DNA from: Massilia soli | GTDB taxonomy: Bacteria; Pseudomonadota; Gammaproteobacteria; Burkholderiales; Burkholderiaceae_D | Reading direction: 5' to 3' | NCBI RefSeq assembly: GCF_016809835.1 | Contig: NZ_JAFBIL020000008.1 | Coordinates: forward strand, 248,001 to 312,000 | Length of the DNA stretch: 64,000 nt | Part shown: in pieces, positions 33,121 through 41,474 of the stretch | Layout of the letters: every line of letters starts with the position of its first letter | How positions within the stretch are numbered: the stretch's first letter is position 1 | The notes under the pieces: model-generated | Database searches by the model: none | Told to the model about the DNA's origin: nothing | The model's input: only the letters and a program-made list of their open reading frames with translations | Made by a program: the position numbers and the translations under genes

Positions 33121-34386
33121 ATGGCTCAGCGTCACACCCGACTGCACCAAAGGACAATATCGCTAGCGGCACAAGCAATTTACAGTGATCACTGTCGCTA
33201 CCGCTCCGTCAACCCAGCCTTCCGCTGCCGCCACATGCGCTTCCAGCTCGATGGTTGCGCCGCAGTCACCGAAGCCGCCGGCGGCAGTAAAACGCGCCGG
33301 GTGTTCAGTTGTACCCCATCGGGCAGCGCCGGTAGCCGGACGCTGCAGGTCTTCCAATCGGCCACCGCCACGACCAGCCTGTCCAGCAAGGCAGTCGAGC
33401 ATCTCACGCCAGTGCTCGACATTGGCGAACTCAATTCCAGGGTGAACGTGGTGAAGGCCGACGGTACATTGTGGGTGTGGGAAAACGACTGGACCGCCAG
33501 CACCGCGGCCAATACCGTGATCACGCGCACGCAACTGGGGACCAACTACACCAAGCTGGAAGTGAGCGAGGAATCGGTGCTGGGAATCCGGACCGACGGC
33601 ACCTTGTGGGCATGGGGTTCCAACAATGCCGGCACGTTTGCCGATGGCCCGAGGGCCGGCAGCCCAACCCCGATTGAAATTGGCAAGGACTTCATCGAAG
33701 TCGCGGCAAAGGGCTCGCACACCAGCGCCGGGGGCCGGGTGGTCGGACTAAAGCGTGATGGATCATTATGGGCCTGGGGTTCCCGTTCGAGTCCGGTTCC
33801 GAATTCGTGGGAGCGCCAGTTCACCCCGCACCAGTTCGGCTCGGGCTTCTCCGCCCTTGCCGGGGGCAGCAGCGGGCTATCGATGGCGCTGCAGGCAAAC
33901 GGCAGCATATGGTCGTGGCACGAAAATATCTCGGACGCGCCATTTGTCGTGAAAAAAATCGGCGACGATTACCAGGCGCTCGCCACTGCCTATGGCGCTA
34001 CCTATGGCCTCAAGAAAAACGGCGATCTATGGGCGTGGGGCCGCAATGCGCCGAACCGCGGGGAGGTCGGCACAGAGGACGTGCCGGTGCTGGCCGGACA
34101 GGGTTATGCCTCGCTCGCGGCCGGCGCGTATTACACGATGGCGCTGAAGACCGACGGAACGCTCTGGGCGCACGGCAGCAATTCAGAAGGACAGTTCGGC
34201 GATGGCACAACGGGGGGCGCGCCCACGCTCACCCAGGTAGCGACCGGCGTGCGCAAGGTATGGGCCGGGGACTCATGCACCATCATCGAGAAGCGCAACG
34301 GAACGCTGTGGGGCACGTCCTATTGCAGGCTGGGTGTGACGTCCGGCATCCCGGCCCATGGCTTCCGCCAGCTGCCGCAGTTCTGA
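33121..34386 (+). CDS. RCC1-like beta-propeller protein, probably truncated at its 5' end
   Basis: The C-terminal ~300 residues form about six RCC1-type repeats, each with a DGTLWAWGSN-like core (KADGTLWVWEND, RTDGTLWAWGSN, KRDGSLWAWGSR, KKNGDLWAWGRN, KTDGTLWAHGSN), expected to fold as a propeller. Before them is a piece resembling the end of an Ig/IPT-like domain (QLDGCAAVTEAAGGSKTRRVFSCTPSGSAGS). Proteins of this kind are normally exported, but no signal peptide and no ribosome site is found at any start (33121 or 33235), and the N-terminal residues look non-coding. It is likely a fragment of a longer gene. Confidence 0.6.
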   Translation: MAQRHTRLHQRTISLAAQAIYSDHCRYRSVNPAFRCRHMRFQLDGCAAVTEAAGGSKTRRVFSCTPSGSAGSRTLQVFQSATATTSLSSKAVEHLTPVLDIGELNSRVNVVKADGTLWVWENDWTASTAANTVITRTQLGTNYTKLEVSEESVLGIRTDGTLWAWGSNNAGTFADGPRAGSPTPIEIGKDFIEVAAKGSHTSAGGRVVGLKRDGSLWAWGSRSSPVPNSWERQFTPHQFGSGFSALAGGSSGLSMALQANGSIWSWHENISDAPFVVKKIGDDYQALATAYGATYGLKKNGDLWAWGRNAPNRGEVGTEDVPVLAGQGYASLAAGAYYTMALKTDGTLWAHGSNSEGQFGDGTTGGAPTLTQVATGVRKVWAGDSCTIIEKRNGTLWGTSYCRLGVTSGIPAHGFRQLPQF

Positions 34387-34439
34387 TGCGACGTGTTTTG
34401 CGGGTGGCCGGGGCGGCGGCGCCGGCTATCCGAGCCTGA

Positions 34440-35687
34440 TCAGCCCAGCGTGTCGGCCCAGATATTGCGGGCCCAGTTGAACGCATACACGCCCTCCTGC
34501 GCACTGGCGTTGGCCGAGACGCCGCCCGACCCCGGCACCACGATCAGCGTCTTTTGCGCCGCGTCGTACGCATGCACCGACGCCACGTGAATGACGTCGC
34601 TGTCGGAGACGAAGCTGTAGCAGGTGTTGGTGAGCACCGGATGGGCGTCCGGTGCACGGCCGCCCAGCATGTCCACCACCGCCGCCGCGCACACTTTCGC
34701 ATGCTGGTTCGCCATGTGCGCGGACTTCGGCATGAACGGCGAGGTCTGGATGGCGTCGCCGAGCACGTGGACGTTGGCATGCACAGTCGATTCGAAGCTG
34801 AGGAAATTCACCCCGCACCAGCGCTGGTTCAGGTTTGCCAGTCCGGATTGCACGGCGATGGCGCCGGCACGCTGGGGCGGAATGATATTGAGTACGTGCG
34901 CATCGACGCGGTCCCCCAGTTCGGAAAACACCGCATTCGCCTGCGCCCTCACCGTCTTGAATTGCGGCCGGTAGTCGATCATGCCGCGATAGCGCTGCGA
35001 CCAGATCCGCTTGAACAGCGCGCCTTTCGAGACCACGTCGTCGTTGGCGTCGAGGATCAGCACCTTGGCGCGCGGCTTGGCGCGGCTGAAATACTGCGCT
35101 ACCTGGCAGGCACGCTCGTAGGGGCCCGGAGGGCAGCGATACGGCGCCGCTGGAATGGTCATGACGAAAGTGCCGCCATCGGGCATCTGTTCCAGCGCGG
35201 CGCGCAGCGCCAGCGTCGCCGGTCCCGCTTTCCACGCATGCATCGCGGTGCTTGATCCGGGCAAGTCGTCAAACATGAAGTCGATGCCAGGCGAAACGAT
35301 CAGGCGGTCGTAGCGCAGCACCTGCCCGCCTGCCAGCGTGACAGTGCGTTGAACCGCGTCGATGGCTCGCGCCGTATCGTGAATCACGCGGATGCCGTGT
35401 TTTGACGACAGTGCTGCATAGCTCATCGTGAGCTCTCCCAGCTGGCGCGATCCACCCAGCACCAGGTTGGACAGCGGGCAGGAGACAAAGCTGGCGTTCG
35501 GCTCGACCAGCGTGACCTCGATCGCCGCCTCGCTCCACATTCGCACATACTTCGCCGCGGTCGCGCCGCCGTAGCCGCCGCCGATCACCAGCACATGGGG
35601 CCTGGCTTGCCCGCCAATACTGGCGCAGCCGGTCGATGCCAGGGCCGCCGCAGTCCCCGCCGCATGAATGAACTGACGGCGCTTCAT
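34440..35687 (-). CDS. fccB: Flavocytochrome c sulfide dehydrogenase, flavoprotein subunit
   Basis: A 415-residue FAD protein of the FccB/SoxF group, which oxidises sulfide in the periplasm and passes electrons to its cytochrome subunit. The N-terminus MKRRQFIHAAG looks like a Tat signal and STGC could be a lipobox. VLVIGGGYGGATAAKY is the FAD-binding fold; the redox-active cysteine pair is Cys70 (FVSCPLSNLVLGG) and the Cys in NTCYSFVSDSD near residue 357. Its ATG overlaps the stop of the small cytochrome c gene. It is the last gene of the divergent sox locus. Confidence 0.92.
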   Translation of the reverse strand: MKRRQFIHAAGTAAALASTGCASIGGQARPHVLVIGGGYGGATAAKYVRMWSEAAIEVTLVEPNASFVSCPLSNLVLGGSRQLGELTMSYAALSSKHGIRVIHDTARAIDAVQRTVTLAGGQVLRYDRLIVSPGIDFMFDDLPGSSTAMHAWKAGPATLALRAALEQMPDGGTFVMTIPAAPYRCPPGPYERACQVAQYFSRAKPRAKVLILDANDDVVSKGALFKRIWSQRYRGMIDYRPQFKTVRAQANAVFSELGDRVDAHVLNIIPPQRAGAIAVQSGLANLNQRWCGVNFLSFESTVHANVHVLGDAIQTSPFMPKSAHMANQHAKVCAAAVVDMLGGRAPDAHPVLTNTCYSFVSDSDVIHVASVHAYDAAQKTLIVVPGSGGVSANASAQEGVYAFNWARNIWADTLG

Positions 35688-35974
35688 GGCTTCTGCCTCG
35701 ACAAATACACCGCGATCTCTTCGATCTGCTTGTCGGTGTAGCCCTTTGAGATCTGATGCATGATGGTAGCGGGACGCGCACCGGTTTTGAACGCGCGCAT
35801 GCTCGCCACCAGCGCGTCCTTCGGCTGCCCTGCCAGCACCGGCAGGGCATTGCCCGCGCCGGCGCCGTTGGTGCCGTGGCACGCCGCGCAACTCGCGTAC
35901 AGGCGCTGGCCGTTGGCGGCCGCCGCACTGCTGGCCAGCGCCAGCACCATCCCAAGCGTCAATCCGATCCGCAT
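35684..35974 (-). CDS. Small periplasmic cytochrome c (FCSD/SoxE-like haem subunit)
   Basis: A 96-residue protein with a signal peptide (cleavage after SSAAAA, about residue 20) and one haem site Cys29-Cys32-His33 (YASCAACHG). A methionine ligand is offered by IMHQISKGY, and the chain ends in a helix IEEIAVYLSRQKP typical of class I cytochromes. It is translationally coupled to the FccB gene, so it most likely forms the haem half of a flavocytochrome c. Relatives encoded in sox clusters are called SoxE. Ten bases separate it from soxA. Confidence 0.88.
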   Translation of the reverse strand: MRIGLTLGMVLALASSAAAANGQRLYASCAACHGTNGAGAGNALPVLAGQPKDALVASMRAFKTGARPATIMHQISKGYTDKQIEEIAVYLSRQKP

Positions 35975-35984
35975 GATCACCCTT

Positions 35985-36740
35985 TCAAGGCCGCACACCC
36001 GGCGACTCCATCGCCATTCCCCTGGCGCGCGCGGCCAGGTACAGTTCCAGCTCCACCAATTCAAGCGCGCCATACGGCGGCACCTCGGCGCGCACGCCGC
36101 TCATGCAATTGCGCAGGCGCCGCTGCAGCGATCCCATGTCCTGCCATTCCAGCCGGTAGATAGGATACGCGCTCGCGTGCCCTTGCGGTATCGTGCTGCC
36201 CGCCAGCCGCTTGCCCCAGTTGGCGTCATGGCACTGCGCGCACGACAAATTCAATTGGCCGATCCGCTGGTTGAACAGCTGCTTTCCGCGCTCGGTCGGC
36301 TGCTTCAGGCGCGCGTCGCGCGGCGGCGCCACCGGCATGCCGCGCGACTGCAGCGCAACGTAGGCTTCCATCGCCAGCAGTTCGCGGCTCTCGGGGCGCC
36401 ACGGCGGCAGCTTCTGCTTGCCCACGCGGCACTGGTTGATGCGCTGCGCAAGGTTGATCGGCAGCTTGCTGTGGGTGTCGAAGGCCGGAAAGCGCGCAGC
36501 CACGCCGCGCATGCCCGCGCTGGCGTCGCCGTGGCAGCTGGCGCACGACTTGCCGTCCCTGCCGGCTTTCGCCTGCCATTGCGCCTCGCCGTCTCCCACC
36601 CACAGCATGGCAGGGTTTAGCGTGTCGTCGCGCTGCATGGCCTGGGTCGACGCGCCCATGAACTGGGCGCCGGACTTGCGTTCGTCGGCGGCGGCGCCAA
36701 GCGCGAGCGCACAGGCCAGCAACCCAAAGGCGCGCTTCAT
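35985..36740 (-). CDS. soxA: SoxA of the divergent locus, diheme type
   Basis: A 251-residue c-type cytochrome with signal peptide. Two haem motifs are seen, Cys66-x2-Cys69-His70 (SCASCHGDAS) and Cys167-x2-Cys170-His171 (SCAQCHDANWG), and the cysteine expected as active-site haem ligand is Cys212 (RLRNCMSGVRAE). SoxAX joins thiosulfate to the carrier cysteine of SoxY. The SoxA of the second locus has only one haem motif, so the two copies represent different subtypes. Its start overlaps the soxZ stop (ATGA). Confidence 0.92.
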   Translation of the reverse strand: MKRAFGLLACALALGAAADERKSGAQFMGASTQAMQRDDTLNPAMLWVGDGEAQWQAKAGRDGKSCASCHGDASAGMRGVAARFPAFDTHSKLPINLAQRINQCRVGKQKLPPWRPESRELLAMEAYVALQSRGMPVAPPRDARLKQPTERGKQLFNQRIGQLNLSCAQCHDANWGKRLAGSTIPQGHASAYPIYRLEWQDMGSLQRRLRNCMSGVRAEVPPYGALELVELELYLAARARGMAMESPGVRP

Positions 36741-37060
36741 CCGGCCACCGTGATTGCGGCGGTCTCCGTTTGCGAGAAACCGTTATCGCCTTCCCACAAG
36801 AATTCGAGCGTGCCGGTGTCGGTCGCCACGGTATGGAATGCGATGTATGGATTGGCCGAGATGGCCGGATGCAGTTCGGCCGCAAACACCTGTTCGCCGT
36901 TGTAGCGAACCGTGAAACGGCGAATGATGTCGCGCTTCTGCACCACGCCGTCGGCGCCGGGCCGGTAGCCGGTTTCCATCGTGTGGCCGATCAGCGCGCG
37001 TATTTCGATGATCTCACCGCGCCTGGCTGTTTTCGGCATATTGATCAATGCGCGTGCCAT
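36737..37060 (-). CDS. soxZ: SoxZ of the divergent locus
   Basis: A 107-residue immunoglobulin-like periplasmic subunit without its own signal peptide, which binds SoxY and is exported with it. ARRGEIIEIRALIGHTMETGYRP is the SoxZ hallmark, and LHPAISANPYIAFHTVATDTGTLEFLWEGDNG matches the second sheet. The Shine-Dalgarno AAGGAGAG lies inside the last codons of soxY, one base between the soxY stop and this ATG. Confidence 0.93.
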   Translation of the reverse strand: MARALINMPKTARRGEIIEIRALIGHTMETGYRPGADGVVQKRDIIRRFTVRYNGEQVFAAELHPAISANPYIAFHTVATDTGTLEFLWEGDNGFSQTETAAITVAG

Positions 37061-37061
37061 C

Positions 37062-37517
37062 TCAGCCCTCTCCTTCAATGCAGGCGGCAAGCGTGACGAT
37101 CACGTCGGCGCTGCCGGACCAGAAGCTGCCGTCGCTCATGCGCGCCACCGCAATCAGCTTCTGCGATGTGGCCATGCGGATGCGGGTCGATACCTGCGCC
37201 TTGCCGGAACGCGGGCCAAGCGTGAACTTGACCACATCGGTCTGCGGATTGCGCTCGTTGAAAACCGCAATCGCTGTTACATGGTCTGCCGCGGTCATCG
37301 GGCTGTCGACCGCCACGGTGATGGGCACCGCATTGCCGTTGTCGACCAGCGCGGCCACATCCAGCTTGACCCTGCCTGCTGTGGGCGCAGCCCCGCCGGT
37401 AAAGGCGCCGATCGCCGCCGCCATCTCGGCGGGCGTGGCAAACACCGGACCGGCGATGGCAACGGCGATGCCTGCTGCGAGCAGTTTGCGTCGGTGAAGA
37501 TTGGCTGTGTCTGTCAT
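37062..37517 (-). CDS. soxY: SoxY of the divergent locus with atypical carrier tail
   Basis: A 151-residue SoxY-like protein with an N-terminal export signal (HRRKLLAAGIAVAIAG, Tat-like without the full consensus). The core matches SoxY: VPITVAVDSPMTAADHVTAIAVFNERNPQTDVVKFTLGPRSG and ARMSDGSFWSGSADVIVTL. SoxY normally ends in a flexible GGCGG whose Cys carries the sulfur substrate. Here the end is LAACIEGEG: Cys146 is present but is flanked by alanines and followed by five residues, two of them acidic. Whether it still works as a swinging arm is open. Start overlaps the soxX stop. Confidence 0.9.
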   Translation of the reverse strand: MTDTANLHRRKLLAAGIAVAIAGPVFATPAEMAAAIGAFTGGAAPTAGRVKLDVAALVDNGNAVPITVAVDSPMTAADHVTAIAVFNERNPQTDVVKFTLGPRSGKAQVSTRIRMATSQKLIAVARMSDGSFWSGSADVIVTLAACIEGEG

Positions 37518-37939
37518 TGGCTCGGCTGCTGTCGTAAAGTCTGAAGGTACGCTACCACGTCTTCGACCTGCTGCGCGCTCAGGATGGTTTTGTCTTTCAA
37601 CTGGGTGGGCACGCGTTGCAGCCCTTCGCTCGCGTAGTAGGCCGGCATGATGGTGCCAGGGTTAATGCGGCGCGAGTCGACCATCCGCAAGCGCAGTTGC
37701 GCTTCGGTCCAGCGGTCACCCGCGCCAGACAGGTCGGGCGCCAGGTTGCCCTGGAAGCGCTCTTCGGGAATCGGGCCGGTATGGCACAGCAGGCACAATC
37801 CGAGCTGGCGGTTGGCCACGATCGCGCGGCCGCGGACGGCGTCGCCCGGCGTGGCGGTCAGCGGCGTGGAAAGGCCCTCCTGTGCCTGCGCCAGGGTGCA
37901 CGCGCAGGACAGCAGGATGGCGGCGAGACGGACCGTCAC
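37514..37939 (-). CDS. soxX: SoxX of the divergent locus
   Basis: A 141-residue monohaem cytochrome c with signal peptide (cleavage after LAQAQ). The haem site is Cys49-x2-Cys52-His53 (GLCLLCHTGPIPEERFQGNLAPDLSG), and TIMPAYY provides the axial Met; VEDVVAYLQTL is the terminal helix. It pairs with SoxA. It is shorter than the 205-residue SoxX of the second locus. The start is GTG and lies only 16 bases after the stop of the molybdenum enzyme gene, implying one transcript. Confidence 0.92.
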   Translation of the reverse strand: MTVRLAAILLSCACTLAQAQEGLSTPLTATPGDAVRGRAIVANRQLGLCLLCHTGPIPEERFQGNLAPDLSGAGDRWTEAQLRLRMVDSRRINPGTIMPAYYASEGLQRVPTQLKDKTILSAQQVEDVVAYLQTLRQQPSQ

Positions 37940-37955
37940 GCCTGGTCCCGCACCG

Positions 37956-40148
37956 TTACGCCTTTTTCAGGCTGTGGTTTTTAAGCGGCAGGTCGCGCAC
38001 GCGCTTGCCGGTGGCGGCGAAGATCGCGTTCAGCACCGCTGGCGCGGCGACGGCAATCGTCGGCTCGCCCACGCCGCCCCAGAAGCCACCCGACGGCATC
38101 GTGATGGTCTCGACCTTCGGCATCTCGTCCATCTTCAATACCTGATACGTGCTAAAGTTGTCCTGCTCCATGCGGCCATCCTTGAGCGTGCACTCGCCAT
38201 ACAGCGCGGCCGACAAGCCATACACGAACGAGCCCTCCACCTGCGCCTCGATCTGCTGCGGGTTCACTGCGTGGCCCGGATCGGTGGCCGCCACGATGCG
38301 GTGAATCTTCAGCTTGCCGTCCTTGCTGACCGAGACCTCGGCGCAGGCCGCGACATAGCTGCCGAAACCCATGGTCTGCGCCAAGCCGCGGAACACGCCC
38401 TTCGGCGGCTTCTTGCCCCAGCCCGCGCGCTCGGCGACGGCATTGAGCACCGCCAGGTGCTTCGGATGGTTGGCCATCAGCTTGCGTCGCAGCGCCAGCG
38501 GATCCTGCTTGGTGGCGTGCGCGATCTCGTCGATGAAGCACTCGAGGTAGATCGCGTTCTGGTTCAGGTTCACGCCGCGCCAGAAGCCGGCCGGCACCGG
38601 CGGATTGCGCATCGCATGGTCCACCAGCAGGTTGGGGAAAGTGTAGCCGATCGACGCGTCGGGACCGGGCGCGTTCAGGCCCTGGAACACGACCGGGTCC
38701 TTGCCGTCCTTGATATTTTGCGGCAGCACCGACGCCAGGATCGACTGTCCCGAGATACGCATGTGCAGGCCGGTGACCTCGCCCTTGGCATCCAGGCCGG
38801 CGGTCAGTTTGCACTGGGTGACCGGATGGTAACGGCCATGCAGCATGTCTTCTTCGCGCGTCCAGATCAGTTTGACCGGCGTGCCGGGCATCTCCCTGGC
38901 GATCGCCACGGCCTGGCGCACCCAGTCGTGGGTGGCGCCGCGGCGGCCAAAACCTCCGCCCAGATGGATTTTATAGACCTCGCACTTTTCAGGCGGCAGG
39001 CCGGACGCTTCGGACGCCGCGGCCAGTGCCGCTTCGCCGTTTTGCGTCGGCGTCCACACTTCGCATCGCTCCGGCGTGAACTTCACCGTGGCGTTCATGG
39101 TTTCCATCGTCGCGTGGTTCTGGTGCGGGTACGAATACACCGCCTCCACCTTGCGCACCGCCTTGCCGATGGCCGCGCGCGCGTCGCCCTGCTGGTGGCC
39201 GACCACCGCATCGGCCGCTTCCAGGCCCGCCTTCAGGGTCGCAGCCACATCGGCGCTCGAGAGCTTGGCGTTGGGGCCTTCGTCCCACACGATCGGCAGC
39301 GCATCGAGCGCGGTCTTGGCGCGCCACCAGGTATCGGCCACCACCGCGACAGCGCTATCGCCCACCTGCACCACCTTCTTCACGCCGGGGCGCTTGAGTA
39401 CTGCGGCGGCGTCGAAGCTTTTGACCTTGCCGCCAAATACAGGGCAGTCCTTGATCGATGCGTTGAGCATGCCGGGCATGGTCAGGTCCATGCCGTAGAT
39501 TTGCGCGCCGGTGGTCTTGTCGACCGTGTCCAGCCTCGCCAGGCGCTTGCCCGCCAGCTTCCAGTCCTTCGGGTCCTTCAGCTTGACGTCGGTGGGCACC
39601 GCCAGTTTGCCGGCGGCTGCCGCGACCTTGCCGTAGCTGGTCTTGCGGCCGGTCGGCGTGTGCGTGATTACGCTGCTCGACGCCGTGCACTCGGCCGCCG
39701 GCACTTTCCACTCGTCGGCCGCGGCCTGCACCAGCATCATGCGCGCGCTGGCGCCGCCCTTGCGGACATAGTCTTGCGAACCGCGGATGCCCTGGCTGCC
39801 GCCGGTGGAGAAGCTGCCCCATGGCCGCTTGCGCGCCAGGTTCTCGCCCGGCGTCGGATATTCGGTGGTGACGCGGCTCCAGTCGCCGTCGAGTTCTTCG
39901 ACGACCAGCTGTGCCAGCCCGGTCAGCGTGCCCTGGCCCATCTCCGAGCGCGCGATGCGCACCACGATGGTGTCGTCGGGTCGCACCACCACCCAGGCGT
40001 TGACTTCGGGCGCGGCCGCGCCTTGCGCCTGCGCGTCGCCAAACGGAATGTGGAAGGCGACCATCAAGCCGGCGGCGCTGGCCGCGGAGGTTTTCAGGAA
40101 GCCGCGGCGCGATGGCGATGCTGGCACTGCGTTGTCGTCGCGGCTCAT
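37956..40148 (-). CDS. Molybdenum hydroxylase large subunit (IorB/xanthine dehydrogenase family)
   Basis: A 730-residue molybdopterin-cytosine-dinucleotide-type subunit related to isoquinoline 1-oxidoreductase beta. A Tat signal [15 protein letters not shown] opens the protein. [64 protein letters not shown] and the C-terminal [19 protein letters not shown] with catalytic Glu are family landmarks. It would oxidise an aldehyde or N-heterocycle in the periplasm. The FeS subunit is encoded directly upstream. Unusually, soxX follows after 16 bases; no dedicated cytochrome subunit is present, so Sox cytochromes might accept its electrons (inference). Confidence 0.93.
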   Translation of the reverse strand: MSRDDNAVPASPSRRGFLKTSAASAAGLMVAFHIPFGDAQAQGAAAPEVNAWVVVRPDDTIVVRIARSEMGQGTLTGLAQLVVEELDGDWSRVTTEYPTPGENLARKRPWGSFSTGGSQGIRGSQDYVRKGGASARMMLVQAAADEWKVPAAECTASSSVITHTPTGRKTSYGKVAAAAGKLAVPTDVKLKDPKDWKLAGKRLARLDTVDKTTGAQIYGMDLTMPGMLNASIKDCPVFGGKVKSFDAAAVLKRPGVKKVVQVGDSAVAVVADTWWRAKTALDALPIVWDEGPNAKLSSADVAATLKAGLEAADAVVGHQQGDARAAIGKAVRKVEAVYSYPHQNHATMETMNATVKFTPERCEVWTPTQNGEAALAAASEASGLPPEKCEVYKIHLGGGFGRRGATHDWVRQAVAIAREMPGTPVKLIWTREEDMLHGRYHPVTQCKLTAGLDAKGEVTGLHMRISGQSILASVLPQNIKDGKDPVVFQGLNAPGPDASIGYTFPNLLVDHAMRNPPVPAGFWRGVNLNQNAIYLECFIDEIAHATKQDPLALRRKLMANHPKHLAVLNAVAERAGWGKKPPKGVFRGLAQTMGFGSYVAACAEVSVSKDGKLKIHRIVAATDPGHAVNPQQIEAQVEGSFVYGLSAALYGECTLKDGRMEQDNFSTYQVLKMDEMPKVETITMPSGGFWGGVGEPTIAVAAPAVLNAIFAATGKRVRDLPLKNHSLKKA

Positions 40149-40645
40149 GCTTTGTCTCCCACGTGCTGGATGGTCAGGCCGGCCGACTTGGCGTCGCCGC
40201 CCTTGGCCACCACCTTGATGGCGGCGCGGATGCGGTTGTAGGTGCCGCAGCGGCAGATGTTGGTCATGGCCGCGTCGATGTCGGCGTCGGTCGGCTTGGC
40301 TTTTTGCTTGAGCAGCGCGGCGGCGGCCATGATCATGCCCGACTGGCAGAACCCGCATTGCGGCACGTCGAGCGCGGCCCAGGCTTTTTGTACCGGGTGG
40401 CTGCCGTCCTTCGACAGGCCTTCGATGGTGATGATCTTCTGCTTGTCGGTCACTGTCGACACCGGGCGCACGCAGGTGCGGGTCGGCTCGCCATCGATAT
40501 GGACGGTGCAGGCGCCGCAGGCGGCGATCCCGCAGCCGTATTTGGTGCCGGTCAGTCCAAGCTGCTCACGCAGCACCCACAACAGCGGCGTGTCGTCTTC
40601 CGCCTCGAATTCGCGGTCCGTGCCGTTGACATTCAGCTTCGCCAT
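40145..40645 (-). CDS. [2Fe-2S] small subunit of the molybdenum hydroxylase (IorA-like)
   Basis: A 166-residue protein with two [2Fe-2S] domains: plant-type cluster [14 protein letters not shown] plus the Cys in RTCVRPV, and the helical cluster CGFCQSGM ... [13 protein letters not shown]. It has no signal peptide, so it should be exported with the Tat-targeted large subunit after folding. Its stop overlaps the large-subunit start (ATGA). It heads the run that continues into soxXYZA. Confidence 0.94.
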   Translation of the reverse strand: MAKLNVNGTDREFEAEDDTPLLWVLREQLGLTGTKYGCGIAACGACTVHIDGEPTRTCVRPVSTVTDKQKIITIEGLSKDGSHPVQKAWAALDVPQCGFCQSGMIMAAAALLKQKAKPTDADIDAAMTNICRCGTYNRIRAAIKVVAKGGDAKSAGLTIQHVGDKA

Positions 40646-40907
40646 GCAGTGCTCCTGTAGTGGGTTGATCATGCGAGTGCCGTGTATATTACATCCGTTC
40701 AACACTGGCCGCACCGTCGCGACCCGGTGTTTTTTTCGGGTATTTACAGGGCGAACGCGGATACCGATGTAGTTTCCATATCGCATTTTCCCTCGCTGAA
40801 TTGCACCGAACATGGCCACATGTTAAGATTCGCCCGTGTCTGCCTGAACAACGCGGCACGTCTCTCATCGGCCCAGCTCCGCCGTCTTTAGCCACAGCGG
40901 AACAGCC
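40646..40907. promoter_or_regulatory. Divergent promoter region between the molybdenum enzyme and a response regulator
   Basis: On the minus strand TAATAT (40685-40690) is a possible -10 box for the molybdenum/sox operon. On the plus strand AACACTGG (40701-40708) pairs with CCGGTGTT (40724-40731) through one G-T pair and is followed by a T run, i.e. a terminator-like element although no plus-strand gene precedes it. AACATG-GCCA-CATGTT (40809-40824) is an operator-like dyad before the response regulator. Confidence 0.45.
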
Positions 40908-41306
40908 ATGTCCATTTCTACCCCTACTCCACAGCGCGTGCTTGTCATCGACGACAACAGCGACGCCGCCCACATGCTTTGCGATCTGGTCGCCATCCTG
41001 GGGCATGACACGCGTTACGCGCTCGATGGCCCTGCAGGGATAGCGCAAGCCGAGGCGTTCAAGCCTGACGTCATCTTCCTCGACATTGGCATGCCCGGCA
41101 TGAATGGCTTCGAGGTCTGCATCGCCTTGCGCGCGCTGGCCGTGCTCGAGCGCACCTGCATTGTCGCGCTGACCGCATGGACCGATGCGGCAACGCGGCT
41201 CAAATGCCAGCAATGCGGTTTTCACTTCCATCTGGCCAAGCCGGCGTCGATCGACCTGATCGAAAGTATCGTCGTCCAGGCAGCTGCGGCGCGCCGGCTG
41301 AACTAA
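40908..41306 (+). CDS. Single-domain response regulator
   Basis: A 132-residue receiver domain without an output domain: VLVIDDNSDAAHMLCDL, phospho-acceptor Asp in IFLDIGMPGMNGFEV near residue 60, Thr in VALTAWTD and Lys in HLAKPASID. Such proteins act as CheY-like or phosphorelay intermediates, often with hybrid kinases. No kinase gene is adjacent. It lies between the molybdenum/sox operon and zwf. Confidence 0.92.
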   Translation: MSISTPTPQRVLVIDDNSDAAHMLCDLVAILGHDTRYALDGPAGIAQAEAFKPDVIFLDIGMPGMNGFEVCIALRALAVLERTCIVALTAWTDAATRLKCQQCGFHFHLAKPASIDLIESIVVQAAAARRLN

Positions 41307-41474
41307 GCACTGGCCGGACCGGGCACCTGGTTCAAGGCTGCCGGCACTGGCGCATTCGCTTCGCGGCGAGAATTGCAGCGCACAGAGCGGCGTCCCGGCG
41401 GGGCTGGCATAATAGTTAGGTGCCTTCGGGTAAATGCCCGACATTTTCCTAACGTCCTTCAGCAAAGAACCAGC

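Noticed and set aside
37647-40241. Plus-strand frame of 864 codons opposite the molybdenum enzyme gene
   Set aside because: It is antisense to an intact, well-conserved gene, is rich in Arg, His and Gly as expected of a shadow of GC-rich codons, and shows no family motif.
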